Notes under the pieces: generated by a model
What the model was told of the DNA's origin: nothing
Seen by the model: only the letters and a program-made list of their open reading frames with translations
Databases searched by the model: none
DNA from: an uncultured Lachnospiraceae bacterium
GTDB lineage: Bacteria > Bacillota > Clostridia > Lachnospirales > Lachnospiraceae
Reading direction: 5' to 3'
Assembly (NCBI GenBank): GCA_910588565.1
Contig: CAJUPF010000016.1
Coordinates: 1-47,814 of the forward strand
Length of the DNA stretch: 47,814 bases
Program-made: the position numbers and the translations under genes
Shown here: positions 8,305 to 17,635 of the stretch, piece by piece
Layout of the letters: each line of letters starts with the position of its first letter
Position numbering within the stretch: position 1 is the first letter of the stretch

Positions 8305-9894
8305 TTGATAGATAGTTTTAAAACAGCCGTCTCGGCGTATCAGAATTACAATGGGACAGGAATGCAGATGGCGCTGTTTTTTGCCAGCCTGATTTATCTG
8401 CTGATACAGAAAAAAGATAAGGACAAGCGGTTTTTCTTTGCAGGATATACCCTTTTGTTTTTTATTATTTGCTTCTTTCCGCTGACGGCAAAGCTGATTA
8501 TGGAGGGGATCGGGAAAGAGGTCTATTGGAGAATGTTCTGGCTGCTGCCGGTTACGGTGGTGACGGCTTATACAGCGGTGCAGATTCTGATGCAGGCAGA
8601 AGGAACAGTAAAAAGATACCTGCTGCTGGCTGCAATGCTGCTTGTCATTGTGCTGACTGGGACGAATGTCTATAACAGCACGATTTTTGAACCAAAGCAG
8701 AATAATTATAAGCTTCCGCAGGATGCAGTTGATATCTGCGATATGATTGAACAGGATGCGAAAGCAAACGGAATTGCCCATAAAAAGCTGATTACGGTCA
8801 ATGAACTGGTAAACTCCATCCGCCAGTATGACGCCGATATTCAGATGCCCTATGCAAATGAAGCGATTATGGGCAGAAAGATAGAGCGCAAGAAGGCGGC
8901 CGAGATTTTTCGTCTGATGAACAGCGAACATAAAAACTGGGAAGCTTTGGCCTGGTATGCGGCAATGGAAAAATGCAACTATCTGGCGTATCCGGCGGAC
9001 GGCGCTACGGCGGAGATATTGGAAAACTGCGGCTATGAAATTGTGGGAAGCAATGCTTCTTATATTGTATACCGGCTGAACCGGACGAAGAAGTCTTATA
9101 ATGGGCAGTGGCTGATTACCCAGTATGGCGGCGCGGATGGAAATCAGCTGATGTTTTATATTCTGCAGGATAACAAGGGTCATATGATTGTGGTGGACGG
9201 CGGCTGGATTGACGATGCGGAATATGTAAAACAGGTAATCCGGACGGTTGATCCGCATGTGGACGCATGGATTCTGACCCATCCGCATTTTGATCACATT
9301 GGCGCATTTACAGCGCTTTACAATGATTTGGGAAAAATCGAAATTGATAAAGTCTATGCGGTCGACATGGCGTCTCCGGAACTCTGTAAGGAGAGAGCGC
9401 CCTGGGATGATACGTCCGTCTATGAACAGTTTCTGCAGCTGGATATAGAACAGCTCGAATATTTGCACAAGGGGGACGCGTTTGATCTGCTGGGACTTAC
9501 ATTTGAAGTGTTCAATGCCTATGATGATTATGTGGAAGACTATTCTGACGATTTGCTGAATGATGGTTCCATGATGTTTAAGATTACGGCAGAGGATGAA
9601 TCCATGCTTTTTTGCGCAGATGTCGGGAAACGTATGAGTGATTATCTTCTGGATACCTGGGGAGATAAGCTGAAATCAGATTATATTCAGATGGGACATC
9701 ATGGAAATGGTGGTTTAAAAAGTGATTTTTATCAATTTATCGGTGCAAAGGGAGCATTTTTTGATGCGCCGGAATGGCTGATGCACGACACCAGCGGTCA
9801 GTATACGACAGCAAAAAACAGTTATCTGATGTCTGAAACCGGCGCTTTTGTGTACAGCTTTGCTACGACGCCAAACCAGATTATTTTAAAATAA
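8305..9894 (+). CDS. Membrane-tethered metallo-beta-lactamase-fold hydrolase
   Basis: A 529-residue protein starting at TTG with AGGAGG six bases upstream. Four hydrophobic helices fill roughly the first 120 residues; Lys/Arg-rich turns after helices 1 and 3 put the C-terminal domain outside the cell. After a linker of about 150 residues comes an MBL-fold domain (about 265-529) with the metal motif H326-P-H328-F-D330-H331, D439 (LFCADVG) and H465/H466 (MGHHGNGG). The fold is of the ComEC/Pce-like hydrolase group. Pneumococcal Pce, an MBL enzyme, removes phosphocholine from teichoic acids, so a phosphodiesterase or esterase editing the cluster's polymer is a reasonable guess. It sits between two membrane-protein genes, 16 bases before the next. 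Confidence 0.8.
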   Translation: MIDSFKTAVSAYQNYNGTGMQMALFFASLIYLLIQKKDKDKRFFFAGYTLLFFIICFFPLTAKLIMEGIGKEVYWRMFWLLPVTVVTAYTAVQILMQAEGTVKRYLLLAAMLLVIVLTGTNVYNSTIFEPKQNNYKLPQDAVDICDMIEQDAKANGIAHKKLITVNELVNSIRQYDADIQMPYANEAIMGRKIERKKAAEIFRLMNSEHKNWEALAWYAAMEKCNYLAYPADGATAEILENCGYEIVGSNASYIVYRLNRTKKSYNGQWLITQYGGADGNQLMFYILQDNKGHMIVVDGGWIDDAEYVKQVIRTVDPHVDAWILTHPHFDHIGAFTALYNDLGKIEIDKVYAVDMASPELCKERAPWDDTSVYEQFLQLDIEQLEYLHKGDAFDLLGLTFEVFNAYDDYVEDYSDDLLNDGSMMFKITAEDESMLFCADVGKRMSDYLLDTWGDKLKSDYIQMGHHGNGGLKSDFYQFIGAKGAFFDAPEWLMHDTSGQYTTAKNSYLMSETGAFVYSFATTPNQIILK

Positions 9895-9910
9895 AGGATA
9901 GGAGAGTATT

Positions 9911-11704
9911 ATGCTGCATGGAACAATTTTTGGGACAGTACTGTATCTTGTGGGAATCATAGCCAGTATAGTCAATATATACCGCTATCGCAAATCTCAT
10001 AAGACCATGAATGGCTTTGTATGGGTGGTATTGTCGTTTCTGATTACAATTTCAATTGGAGGCATTGCGGCAGGGGTTATCACGCTGCTTCATATTCCGG
10101 TGAATATTTATTCTATGGGCGTCATTTATCTGGCGCTTGCAGGGCTGGTGGGGTATCTGACCAGACGGGAAGGTATGTTGCAGGAATATGAATGGGAAAA
10201 ATTTGATTTCATTGTGATTGGCCTGGTAACTGTGGGTGTTCTGGCGATTGGCCTTAAGATATTTACCCCGCAGCTTTGGTACTGCTTTTTTAATACGGAT
10301 GCGGGGCTTCACTTAAAAGAAGCGACGGCGATTGTACGTTCCCAGAAAGCGATCCATATGTATTTTTGGCCGCTGCAGAATGCGATGATGATTGAACTGA
10401 TCCAGCCGTTTGTCAGAATTGCGGACTGGTATAAGGGGTATATTTTAAATGAATGCCTGTTTTTGTGGGTGGAACTGCTGTTTTTTGCGGCAATGACCAG
10501 AAGGTTTGCAAGGACAAAATCGTCAAAAGTATTTTCGATCGTTCTTTTGTTCTGCTATTTTCTGGGCTATCCGTTTTTCAGTTTTTACTATTCGTTTGGC
10601 TACTGGGCAGTCGGAAGTATGTTTATCGGATTTCTGACTGTTGCGCTCCGGCTGTATGAAGAAGCGCAAATGGAACGCAGATATTCCATCCTGATGCTGA
10701 TGCTGGGCTGTTTTGGCGTGATTACAAGTTATATGCTGTTTGCCCCGGTGACGTTTATCGCAGTATTTGCCTATCTGGTGATTGTTGCGAAGCGGGAAGG
10801 CAAAGTATTTACGAAGCGGAATGTAGTTCTGGGACTGAAAGTATTTCTGCTGCCCACAGCGCTTGGCCTGTATTACTGCCTGTATGGATTTTTTATATCG
10901 ACGGGAACCAGTATTACAAATGTACTTGGGAATGCGGGGGGAATTTATACGGAGTTGTATATGGATTTCTTCTGGACTATTTTTCCGGTGCTTTTTGTGC
11001 TGGTGTATACGCTGAAAAAGCGCAGGTTTACGCCGGATGTTGTCTTGTTTTGTGCATATTTCTGTTTTACCGGGGGCATGCTGCTGCTGACGTTAACACA
11101 TCATGTTTCCACATATTATTATTACAAAACGTATTACCCGCTGTGGATGTTCTGCTGGCTGCTGACGGCCAAGGCAGTATCCATTATGCTGCAAGAGGCA
11201 AAGGATACGCTGATTGCCTATTGCACGATGGTAGGGATGTTTGTGTTCCTCTGTTTTTCCAGATTTGAATATAAGGTAGTGACTTCTACCGAGAATATCA
11301 CTGGCGCGCTGCACAGTCCGGCATTTTTTACGCTGTACCAGCAGGACTGGTCGTTTATCAGCAGAGGGCATGAAGGGCTTCCGGAGTATGTGTTTGATTT
11401 ATTCCAGTATGTGGCGGATAACCTTTCTGAAGAGAAGATGGTGCCTTTGATGACAGAGACGAATGACTATGGGCAGACTTATCTGTATGAGGGAATCAGC
11501 GGGTATGATTTCCCGGATTTTTATGAGTGGCGGCATACGGAGGAAGAACTGCGAAAGGCGTATTACGACTGGGATATCCATTATACGGTAATGATGAAGG
11601 AAACGCAGTTTGAGAAAGAGCATGGCGGAAAGGTGCTGGCAGACGATGCGGTAGAGATAGTATTTGAAAATGAAGCAGGGTATGTACTTCGCATTGCTCT
11701 GTAA
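9911..11704 (+). CDS. Large polytopic membrane protein, candidate polymerase or GT-C transferase
   Basis: A 597-residue protein with about eleven to twelve hydrophobic segments followed by a soluble C-terminal region of about 120 residues. The first large loop carries an acidic motif (NTDAGLHLKEATAIVRSQ), similar in position to the DxD/acidic loop of GT-C enzymes. No family is recognised with confidence. The cluster has a flippase and an initiating transferase but no other obvious Wzy-type polymerase, so this protein and the 342-residue protein upstream are the main candidates for polymerisation or side-chain transfer. AGGAG lies seven bases before the ATG. Confidence 0.65.
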   Translation: MLHGTIFGTVLYLVGIIASIVNIYRYRKSHKTMNGFVWVVLSFLITISIGGIAAGVITLLHIPVNIYSMGVIYLALAGLVGYLTRREGMLQEYEWEKFDFIVIGLVTVGVLAIGLKIFTPQLWYCFFNTDAGLHLKEATAIVRSQKAIHMYFWPLQNAMMIELIQPFVRIADWYKGYILNECLFLWVELLFFAAMTRRFARTKSSKVFSIVLLFCYFLGYPFFSFYYSFGYWAVGSMFIGFLTVALRLYEEAQMERRYSILMLMLGCFGVITSYMLFAPVTFIAVFAYLVIVAKREGKVFTKRNVVLGLKVFLLPTALGLYYCLYGFFISTGTSITNVLGNAGGIYTELYMDFFWTIFPVLFVLVYTLKKRRFTPDVVLFCAYFCFTGGMLLLTLTHHVSTYYYYKTYYPLWMFCWLLTAKAVSIMLQEAKDTLIAYCTMVGMFVFLCFSRFEYKVVTSTENITGALHSPAFFTLYQQDWSFISRGHEGLPEYVFDLFQYVADNLSEEKMVPLMTETNDYGQTYLYEGISGYDFPDFYEWRHTEEELRKAYYDWDIHYTVMMKETQFEKEHGGKVLADDAVEIVFENEAGYVLRIAL

Positions 11705-11776
11705 CAGGGAGGGGATCTGAAAGGTTATTTGCTGTCAGGAACTGTTGCGTAAATCTGTAGTAAAGGAGAAATTTTC

Positions 11777-13672
11777 ATGATCGTAAACGAGGATAAGGCA
11801 TTGAGAAAACAGATAGATCTGGAAAAAGAGAAGATTTCCGCGGACCTGGGATATTTTGCTGATTTTCTGGATTATGCGCAGGATGAAAAACCAGATAAAG
11901 TGGATGTGGTGCAAGAGAACCGCAGATTTCAGAAACTGCGGAAGACCCCGGTATGGACGGCGCTGTATCCGGTGAGAAAGAGTTATCATGCGGCCAGATA
12001 TCTGCATCAGAATGGAATTGCGGGATTATACCGGAAAGCAGAACACGCTTTGGAGCATAACCGTTATACCAAGCGGAAAGAAGCCAGAAAATTTCTGACC
12101 AGGATTATGCCAACCGAGGAGGAAAAGGCCAGGCAGAGAGCACGGGTGTTTAACCGAACGATTCAGATCAGTGTGTTGGTTCCGCTGTATAATACGCCGG
12201 AGCGTTTTCTTCGCGATATGATTTCTTCCGTTATGGAGCAGACCTACCAGAACTGGGAACTTTGTCTGGGAGACGCGTCGGATGCGTCTCATAAAGAGGT
12301 AGAGGAAATTGTTCGGGAGTATGCCATAAAGGATGCCCGTATTGTTTACCAGAGGCTGGAAAAAAATGCGGGGATTGCAGAAAATACCAATGCCTGTATC
12401 CGCATGGCCACGGGCAATTACCTGGCATTGTTTGATCATGACGATATTCTGCATCCAGCCGCTTTGTATGAGTGCGCCAGGGTGATAGAACAGGAATATG
12501 CGGAATTTGTCTATACAGATGAAGTGACGTTTGAGGGGGAACATCTGGAGGATATTGTGACGTATCATTTTAAACCGGAATATTCTGTGGATAACCTGCG
12601 GGGCGTGAATTATATCTGCCACTTGAGCGTGTTCCGGAAAAAATTAATAGATCAAGTCGGTATGTTTTCGCATGATTATGACGGCAGCCAGGATCATGAT
12701 ATGATTCTCAGGCTTACGGATGCTGCGGCAAAAGTCTGTCATATTCCTAAAGTGCTTTATTTCTGGCGCTGTCATAAGATGTCTACGTCTATGAACCTGG
12801 ATTCCAAATCCTATGCCATTGCAGCGGGCAGAAGAGCAGTGCGGGACGCCGAGCTGCGCAGGGGGTATCCGGCCAAGGTGTACAGCGCGCATATCTGCAG
12901 AACTCATTACCGGATGAAATATGAGATTGGCACACCGAAGATTTCTGTGATTATAGATGCAGGCGGGCTTGGGAAAGAAGCCGGCAGGGAGCGGGTCGCC
13001 CGTACGGCGGCGGGAATTGAGAAAATTTCCACATACAGCAATTATGAATTGTCTTATGCAGCGTCCGCGGCAAGGCTTACGGAAGCGATACAGCAGGCAG
13101 ACGGAGAGTATCTTATGCTGCTTGCGGCAGGAATTTTGCCGATTACGCCGGGCTTTCTGGAAGAATTGCTGATGTTTGCCCAGCGGGAGGATGTAGGGCT
13201 TGTCGGAATGCAGACGCTTGATGAGAATGATTTGATTTTGAGCTCGGATATTGTAATCGGAACCTCATCCAATACGCTTGCGATTGAAATGAACCGCGGG
13301 GAACGTTTCGACGCGCCGGGATATATGGGAAGAAACTATTATGCCCATAATATATCCGCCGTATCCGGCTGTGCATGTATGGGAAAAAAAGAAAAGCTGC
13401 GGGAGCTTTGGGAACAGGGCGCTGCAAAAAGCACATTTGCAAGAATCCTGGAAGTGTGTTTTGGGCTTCGGGGAGAAGGCAGGCAGATTGTATTAAATCC
13501 GTATGCGCTGTGCCGGATCGCAAAAGCAGAGTATAACGGGGAGTTATCGGCGGCGGACAGGCAGTACCTGATACGGGTCTATCAAAAGCAGATATCCGCT
13601 GGAGATCCGTTTTATAATAAAAATCTCTCCCTGGAGAGACATTGGCAGAGAAAACAGGAGACGGTATGTTAA
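11777..13672 (+). CDS. Two-domain GT2 glycosyltransferase, second domain degenerate
   Basis: A 631-residue protein. Residues 1-125 are a charged, mostly helical region. The first GT-A domain (about 130-345) starts ISVLVPLYNTPERF and has an intact metal site (FDHDD, 219-223), a YTDEV loop and the SQDHDMILR acceptor-side motif typical of rhamnosyl/galactosyl transferases. A second GT-A-like domain (about 350-620) keeps the fold signature but reads LLAAGILPI where the DXD should be, so it is probably non-catalytic. The ATG is preceded by AAAGGAG. The gene overlaps the next one by seven bases. It should act on lipid-linked acceptors in the cytoplasm; donor sugar unknown. Confidence 0.85.
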   Translation: MIVNEDKALRKQIDLEKEKISADLGYFADFLDYAQDEKPDKVDVVQENRRFQKLRKTPVWTALYPVRKSYHAARYLHQNGIAGLYRKAEHALEHNRYTKRKEARKFLTRIMPTEEEKARQRARVFNRTIQISVLVPLYNTPERFLRDMISSVMEQTYQNWELCLGDASDASHKEVEEIVREYAIKDARIVYQRLEKNAGIAENTNACIRMATGNYLALFDHDDILHPAALYECARVIEQEYAEFVYTDEVTFEGEHLEDIVTYHFKPEYSVDNLRGVNYICHLSVFRKKLIDQVGMFSHDYDGSQDHDMILRLTDAAAKVCHIPKVLYFWRCHKMSTSMNLDSKSYAIAAGRRAVRDAELRRGYPAKVYSAHICRTHYRMKYEIGTPKISVIIDAGGLGKEAGRERVARTAAGIEKISTYSNYELSYAASAARLTEAIQQADGEYLMLLAAGILPITPGFLEELLMFAQREDVGLVGMQTLDENDLILSSDIVIGTSSNTLAIEMNRGERFDAPGYMGRNYYAHNISAVSGCACMGKKEKLRELWEQGAAKSTFARILEVCFGLRGEGRQIVLNPYALCRIAKAEYNGELSAADRQYLIRVYQKQISAGDPFYNKNLSLERHWQRKQETVC

Positions 13673-15396
13673 GTGATTTTGATTTGGAAGGCAAGAATAA
13701 ACTGCAGAAAGCAGTCTACTATCTGAAATATTACGGGGTATCCTATACGTTTAAAAAAGTTCTGCGTAAATGCGGGGTTCCGATTCGCGAAGAATCAGAA
13801 TATATGACCTGGTGCAGAAGAAACCGGGCGTCGAACGCAGATCTAAAAGCACAGCGGGCAGATTCTGGTTCAAAGAAATTTTCTTTTGTGATCGTATCAC
13901 AGAATGAACGGGAAGCGGAGGGAGCCGGATGGAACAAGCAGACCTGCAGAAGGATTTCTTTTGCAGAGATAACGGAACAGACAACGCTTACCGGGCTTTT
14001 AAAGCGGCAGAAGGAGGACGTATTTGTATTTTCCGGCGAGAAGATTCGCGTTCTGCCTGAATATCTCTATGAAATAACGGCCGCGTTGAGCGGCCAGGGA
14101 GAACAGCATATAAGCGCAATCCGCCCGTCTAATAAAAGGCCGGTGGATCTGGTCTATACGGATGAAGACAACAGTACAGGGAAAAAACGTATCCGCCCAT
14201 TTTTCAAGCCGGATGCAAGCCTGCAGTTTCTGCTGAATTTTCCGTATCTGGGACGCTGCTTTGCTGTAAGGCGCAGCCTGCTGGAACAACTGGCAGAAAG
14301 CGGGGAAGAGATTATGCTCTTTGGCAATGACTGGTACGATCTATCTCTGCAGGCAGTTCGGTTTGCGGAGCATATCTGCCATCTTCCGAAGGTGTTGTTT
14401 TCAAATCTTGTGGAAGAAGCGGATAAAAATACGTTTGTTCACAGCAAACAGGAAGGAAACGCAGCCTGTATCGAACATTACTTACAGTCTGAGAAGATTG
14501 CCGGAACTGTGCGTAAATCCGATGTCCCTGGTTTTTTCCATGTGGAGACAGAAGGGAGCGGACCAGAACCGCTTGTCAGTATTATTATTCCCAATAAGGA
14601 TCATATCGAAGACCTGAAGCTTTGCCTGGATTCTTTAAGGGAAAAAAGCGATTATCATAATTATGAAGTGATTATTGCAGAAAATAACAGCGAGCAGCCG
14701 GAGACGTTTTCCTATTATGAGCAGCTGCAGAAGGAAGACGGCAGAATACATGTGGTTGTGTGGGAAGGCGGATTTAATTACTCTGCGATTAATAATTTTG
14801 CGGTAAAAAGCGCAAAAGGGGAACTGTTTCTCTTTTTAAATAACGATACGGAATTTATGGAGGAACGCACGCTCAGGGAGCTTGTAAACTCTGTTTTAAA
14901 ACCGGGGGTGGGCGCCTGCGGCGCTATGCTGTATTATGGGGACGATACCATCCAGCATGCCGGAGTCATCATTGGGATGGGCGGTTTTGCAGCGCATGCG
15001 CTCTGGAGCCTGACGGATCGGGATGAAAAATATTTTCCGTTTTCTCTCTGTGAACGGGAAGTAAGCGCTGTGACCGGAGCCTGTCTGATGGTAAGGCGCG
15101 CCGCCTATGAGAAAGCGGGAGGCATGGGAGAAGAATTTGTGGTTGCGTTAAACGATGTGGATTTTTGTCTGAAAATCCGAGAGGCAGGGTATCAGATTCT
15201 GTTTAACCCGTATGCGAAGCTGTACCACTATGAGTCAAAATCCAGAGGATATGAAGATACGGCAGAGAAGCAGGCACGGTTTGCAAAGGAGATTGGGCTG
15301 TTCCAGGAGCGGTGGAAACGGGAAATAGAAGAAGGAGATCCTTATTACAATCCCAACCTGACACTGCACCGCGCAGATTATTCTATGGATATATAA
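13666..15396 (+). CDS. Two-domain GT2 glycosyltransferase, first domain degenerate
   Basis: A 576-residue protein from the ATG at 13666, which has AGGAG five bases upstream; an in-frame TTG at 13642 would add eight residues. The N-terminal half (about 60-280) resembles a GT-A domain but lacks a DXD: it reads FVFSGEKIR at that place while keeping VYTDEDN. The second domain (about 300-560) is complete: VSIIIPNKDHIEDL start, NND metal site at 392-394, GGMGEEFVVALNDVDFCLK and the HYESKSRG motif common in rhamnosyltransferases. It overlaps the upstream transferase by seven bases. Its active/inactive order is the reverse of that neighbour's. Confidence 0.85.
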   Translation: MLSDFDLEGKNKLQKAVYYLKYYGVSYTFKKVLRKCGVPIREESEYMTWCRRNRASNADLKAQRADSGSKKFSFVIVSQNEREAEGAGWNKQTCRRISFAEITEQTTLTGLLKRQKEDVFVFSGEKIRVLPEYLYEITAALSGQGEQHISAIRPSNKRPVDLVYTDEDNSTGKKRIRPFFKPDASLQFLLNFPYLGRCFAVRRSLLEQLAESGEEIMLFGNDWYDLSLQAVRFAEHICHLPKVLFSNLVEEADKNTFVHSKQEGNAACIEHYLQSEKIAGTVRKSDVPGFFHVETEGSGPEPLVSIIIPNKDHIEDLKLCLDSLREKSDYHNYEVIIAENNSEQPETFSYYEQLQKEDGRIHVVVWEGGFNYSAINNFAVKSAKGELFLFLNNDTEFMEERTLRELVNSVLKPGVGACGAMLYYGDDTIQHAGVIIGMGGFAAHALWSLTDRDEKYFPFSLCEREVSAVTGACLMVRRAAYEKAGGMGEEFVVALNDVDFCLKIREAGYQILFNPYAKLYHYESKSRGYEDTAEKQARFAKEIGLFQERWKREIEEGDPYYNPNLTLHRADYSMDI

Positions 15397-15450
15397 GCGG
15401 AATCATGTGGTATAGATACATCAGATCAGAGTTCAAAAAGGATACCGGAT

Positions 15451-16716
15451 ATGGAAAAAAAATCGACACTTGCAAATATCTTTTACAATAGTTTCGGAAT
15501 TATGTTTTATTACGGATGTCAATGGCTTACCACACTTTTGATTGTAAGGCTGGCAGGATTTGACAACGCGGGAGTATATAACCTGGCGCTGACATTTACC
15601 GCTGCGTTTGGCATACTGGCGCTCTTTAATACCAGGCAGTACCAGGTGTCGGATGTAGTGGGGGAATATTCCGAGCTGACTTATATCCGGGCGCGTTATC
15701 TTGCAATGGCTGCCGCGTTTGCAATTTGTGCCGCGGGAATGCTTGCAAGCGGTTATACACTGTATAAATGTGTGGTAATTTTATTATATATGCTGCATAA
15801 GTGCGGTGAGGCATGGATTGATGTCTATCACGGTATCGATCAGAAGAACGGCCGTATGGACTTTATCTGTTATTCCTATATTGGCCGGGGAATTTTGATG
15901 CTGGCAGGCTTTTGCGGGGCGCTGTATCTGACGCAGAACCTGATCCTTGCCGTAGGAATTATGATGCTGGCAACTTATCTGACGGCATATTTCTATGACA
16001 GGAAAATGGCGGAGCGGTTTCTTGCAAAAGATGCGGCGGCAACAAAAGAGACAGTGAAAAAGCTGATGCTTGCCATGCTGCCGCTTGTCATTGTGGCAGT
16101 GACGAATAATCTGTCGATTTCCCTTCCAAAGTATTTTCTGGAACGGTATTATGGGGAGACGGCGCTTGGTTATTACAGCTCTGTGGCGACGCCAAGCATG
16201 ATTGTGCAGGTGGGGGCGAACACGATTTTTGTCCCGCTGATCACGCCGCTTGCAGACCGCCTTTTGGAAAAGGACAGACAGGGGTTTATCAGTATTTTAA
16301 AGAAAGTGGCGATTGTATTCGCGGTGTTGTCTGTACTGGCAGTGATTGCATCCGCAGTTTTTGGGGGATGGTTTCTGGTATTGGTATTTAAAGAAGAAAT
16401 CCGTCCCTATGTATATTTGTTTGTACCGATTATTGTTTCGACGTTATTTATCAGTATCAATGCCTGCCTTTTTCCGGTTTGTACGGTACTGCGGGAGATA
16501 AAGGGACAGCTCGCAGTCGGAATCGGAGGGATTGTTTCGTCTTTTGCGGCGTCCGTAGTGTTTGTCAGACGGTATTCAATGGACGGAGTTGTAATTGCAT
16601 TGTTGATTACGCTGGGCATACAGATTATAATAGAGGTATACTGTGTATACCGCAAGATGAGGATATGGAGGAAAACCGAGCATGGACAAAGTAGCAGTAT
16701 TGATTCCCTGTTATAA
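15451..16716 (+). CDS. Polysaccharide flippase (MOP/Wzx-like)
   Basis: A 421-residue membrane protein with about twelve hydrophobic segments, starting LANIFYNSFGIMFYYGCQW. The layout and length fit Wzx-type flippases of the MOP superfamily, which move undecaprenyl-linked repeat units across the membrane. Central motifs such as LSISLPKYFLERYYGETALGYY, followed by a helix with small residues, are typical of the PST group. It is placed mid-operon between glycosyltransferase genes and its last 35 bases overlap the next gene. This argues for a Wzx-type rather than an ABC export route, since no ABC polysaccharide exporter is present. Confidence 0.85.
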   Translation: MEKKSTLANIFYNSFGIMFYYGCQWLTTLLIVRLAGFDNAGVYNLALTFTAAFGILALFNTRQYQVSDVVGEYSELTYIRARYLAMAAAFAICAAGMLASGYTLYKCVVILLYMLHKCGEAWIDVYHGIDQKNGRMDFICYSYIGRGILMLAGFCGALYLTQNLILAVGIMMLATYLTAYFYDRKMAERFLAKDAAATKETVKKLMLAMLPLVIVAVTNNLSISLPKYFLERYYGETALGYYSSVATPSMIVQVGANTIFVPLITPLADRLLEKDRQGFISILKKVAIVFAVLSVLAVIASAVFGGWFLVLVFKEEIRPYVYLFVPIIVSTLFISINACLFPVCTVLREIKGQLAVGIGGIVSSFAASVVFVRRYSMDGVVIALLITLGIQIIIEVYCVYRKMRIWRKTEHGQSSSIDSLL

Positions 16717-17635
16717 TGAGAGCAGGACGATAAAAAAAGTAGTAGAAGATTTTAAACGGGTTTTGCCGGATGCGGCTATCTATGTTTATGACAATAATTC
16801 CACGGATGGAACAGATCAAATTGCAAGAGAAGCCGGCGCAATTGTCCGCTATGAATATAAGCAGGGAAAAGGAAATGTGATCCGCAGGATGTTCCGGGAT
16901 ATCGACGCCGAGTGCTATATTATGATTGACGGCGACGATACCTATCCGGTGGAAGCGGCGCCGGAAATGATTGAGCTGGTCTTTGGGAAAAATGCGGATA
17001 TGGTTGTCGGAGACCGGCTTTCTTCCACATATTTTACTGAAAATAAGCGGGCGTTCCACAATTTCGGCAATTCGCTGGTACGAAAGTCTATTAATGTGCT
17101 GTTTGAGGCGGATATTAAAGACATGATGACAGGCTACCGGGCATTCAGCTATCTCTTTGTCAAATCGTTTCCGGTATTGTCCAAGGGATTTGAAATTGAG
17201 ACAGAGATGAGCATCCATGCGGCGGATAAAAATATGCAGGTGGAAAATGTGATTATCGAATATCGGGACCGTCCGGAGGGAAGCGTATCCAAGTTAAATA
17301 CGTTTTCCGATGGATTTCGTGTTTTGCGTACGATTGCCAGAATGTACCAGACGTATAAGCCGATGAATTTCTTTGGGCTTTTATCGGCAGCGCTGGCAGT
17401 ACTTTCGATCTTGTTTATGATCCCGATTGTGATTGATTATACCAGAACCGGGCTGGTGCCGCATTTTCCGACGCTGATTGTCTGCGGCTTTTCGGCGCTG
17501 GCAGCAATACAGGCATTTTTCTCAGGGTTGATTTTAAAGACACTGGGACAGAAGAACCGTCAGGATTTTGAGATTTCACTTCAGACACTCAGAATACAAA
17601 GGGATGAGTTGTTAGCAGGGGACAGGAACGTATGA
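16682..17635 (+). CDS. GT2 glycosyltransferase with C-terminal membrane helices
   Basis: A 317-residue family 2 transferase: VAVLIPCYNESRTIKKVV start, DNNSTDGT loop, and metal site D83-G-D85-D86 (IMIDGDDTYP). The MTGYRAFSY and GFEIETEMS motifs match the DPM1/GtrB-like and UDP-glucose:polyprenol transferase group. Two helices near 225-250 and 260-285 anchor it to the membrane. It starts inside the flippase gene (35-base overlap) and ends in an ATGA overlap with the zinc-ribbon gene, so expression is tightly coupled. It probably makes a second polyprenyl-linked sugar or extends the repeat unit. Confidence 0.85.
   Translation: MDKVAVLIPCYNESRTIKKVVEDFKRVLPDAAIYVYDNNSTDGTDQIAREAGAIVRYEYKQGKGNVIRRMFRDIDAECYIMIDGDDTYPVEAAPEMIELVFGKNADMVVGDRLSSTYFTENKRAFHNFGNSLVRKSINVLFEADIKDMMTGYRAFSYLFVKSFPVLSKGFEIETEMSIHAADKNMQVENVIIEYRDRPEGSVSKLNTFSDGFRVLRTIARMYQTYKPMNFFGLLSAALAVLSILFMIPIVIDYTRTGLVPHFPTLIVCGFSALAAIQAFFSGLILKTLGQKNRQDFEISLQTLRIQRDELLAGDRNV

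Noticed and set aside
8242..9468. Long open frame of 408 codons on the minus strand
   Set aside because: It lies antisense to the MBL hydrolase gene, has a Arg/His/Ile-rich low-quality composition and no ribosome site. The plus-strand gene has conserved metal motifs.
13642..13665. TTG start for the second tandem glycosyltransferase
   Set aside because: Its ribosome site is only three bases away, whereas the ATG at 13666 has AGGAG at a better distance. It is not excluded.
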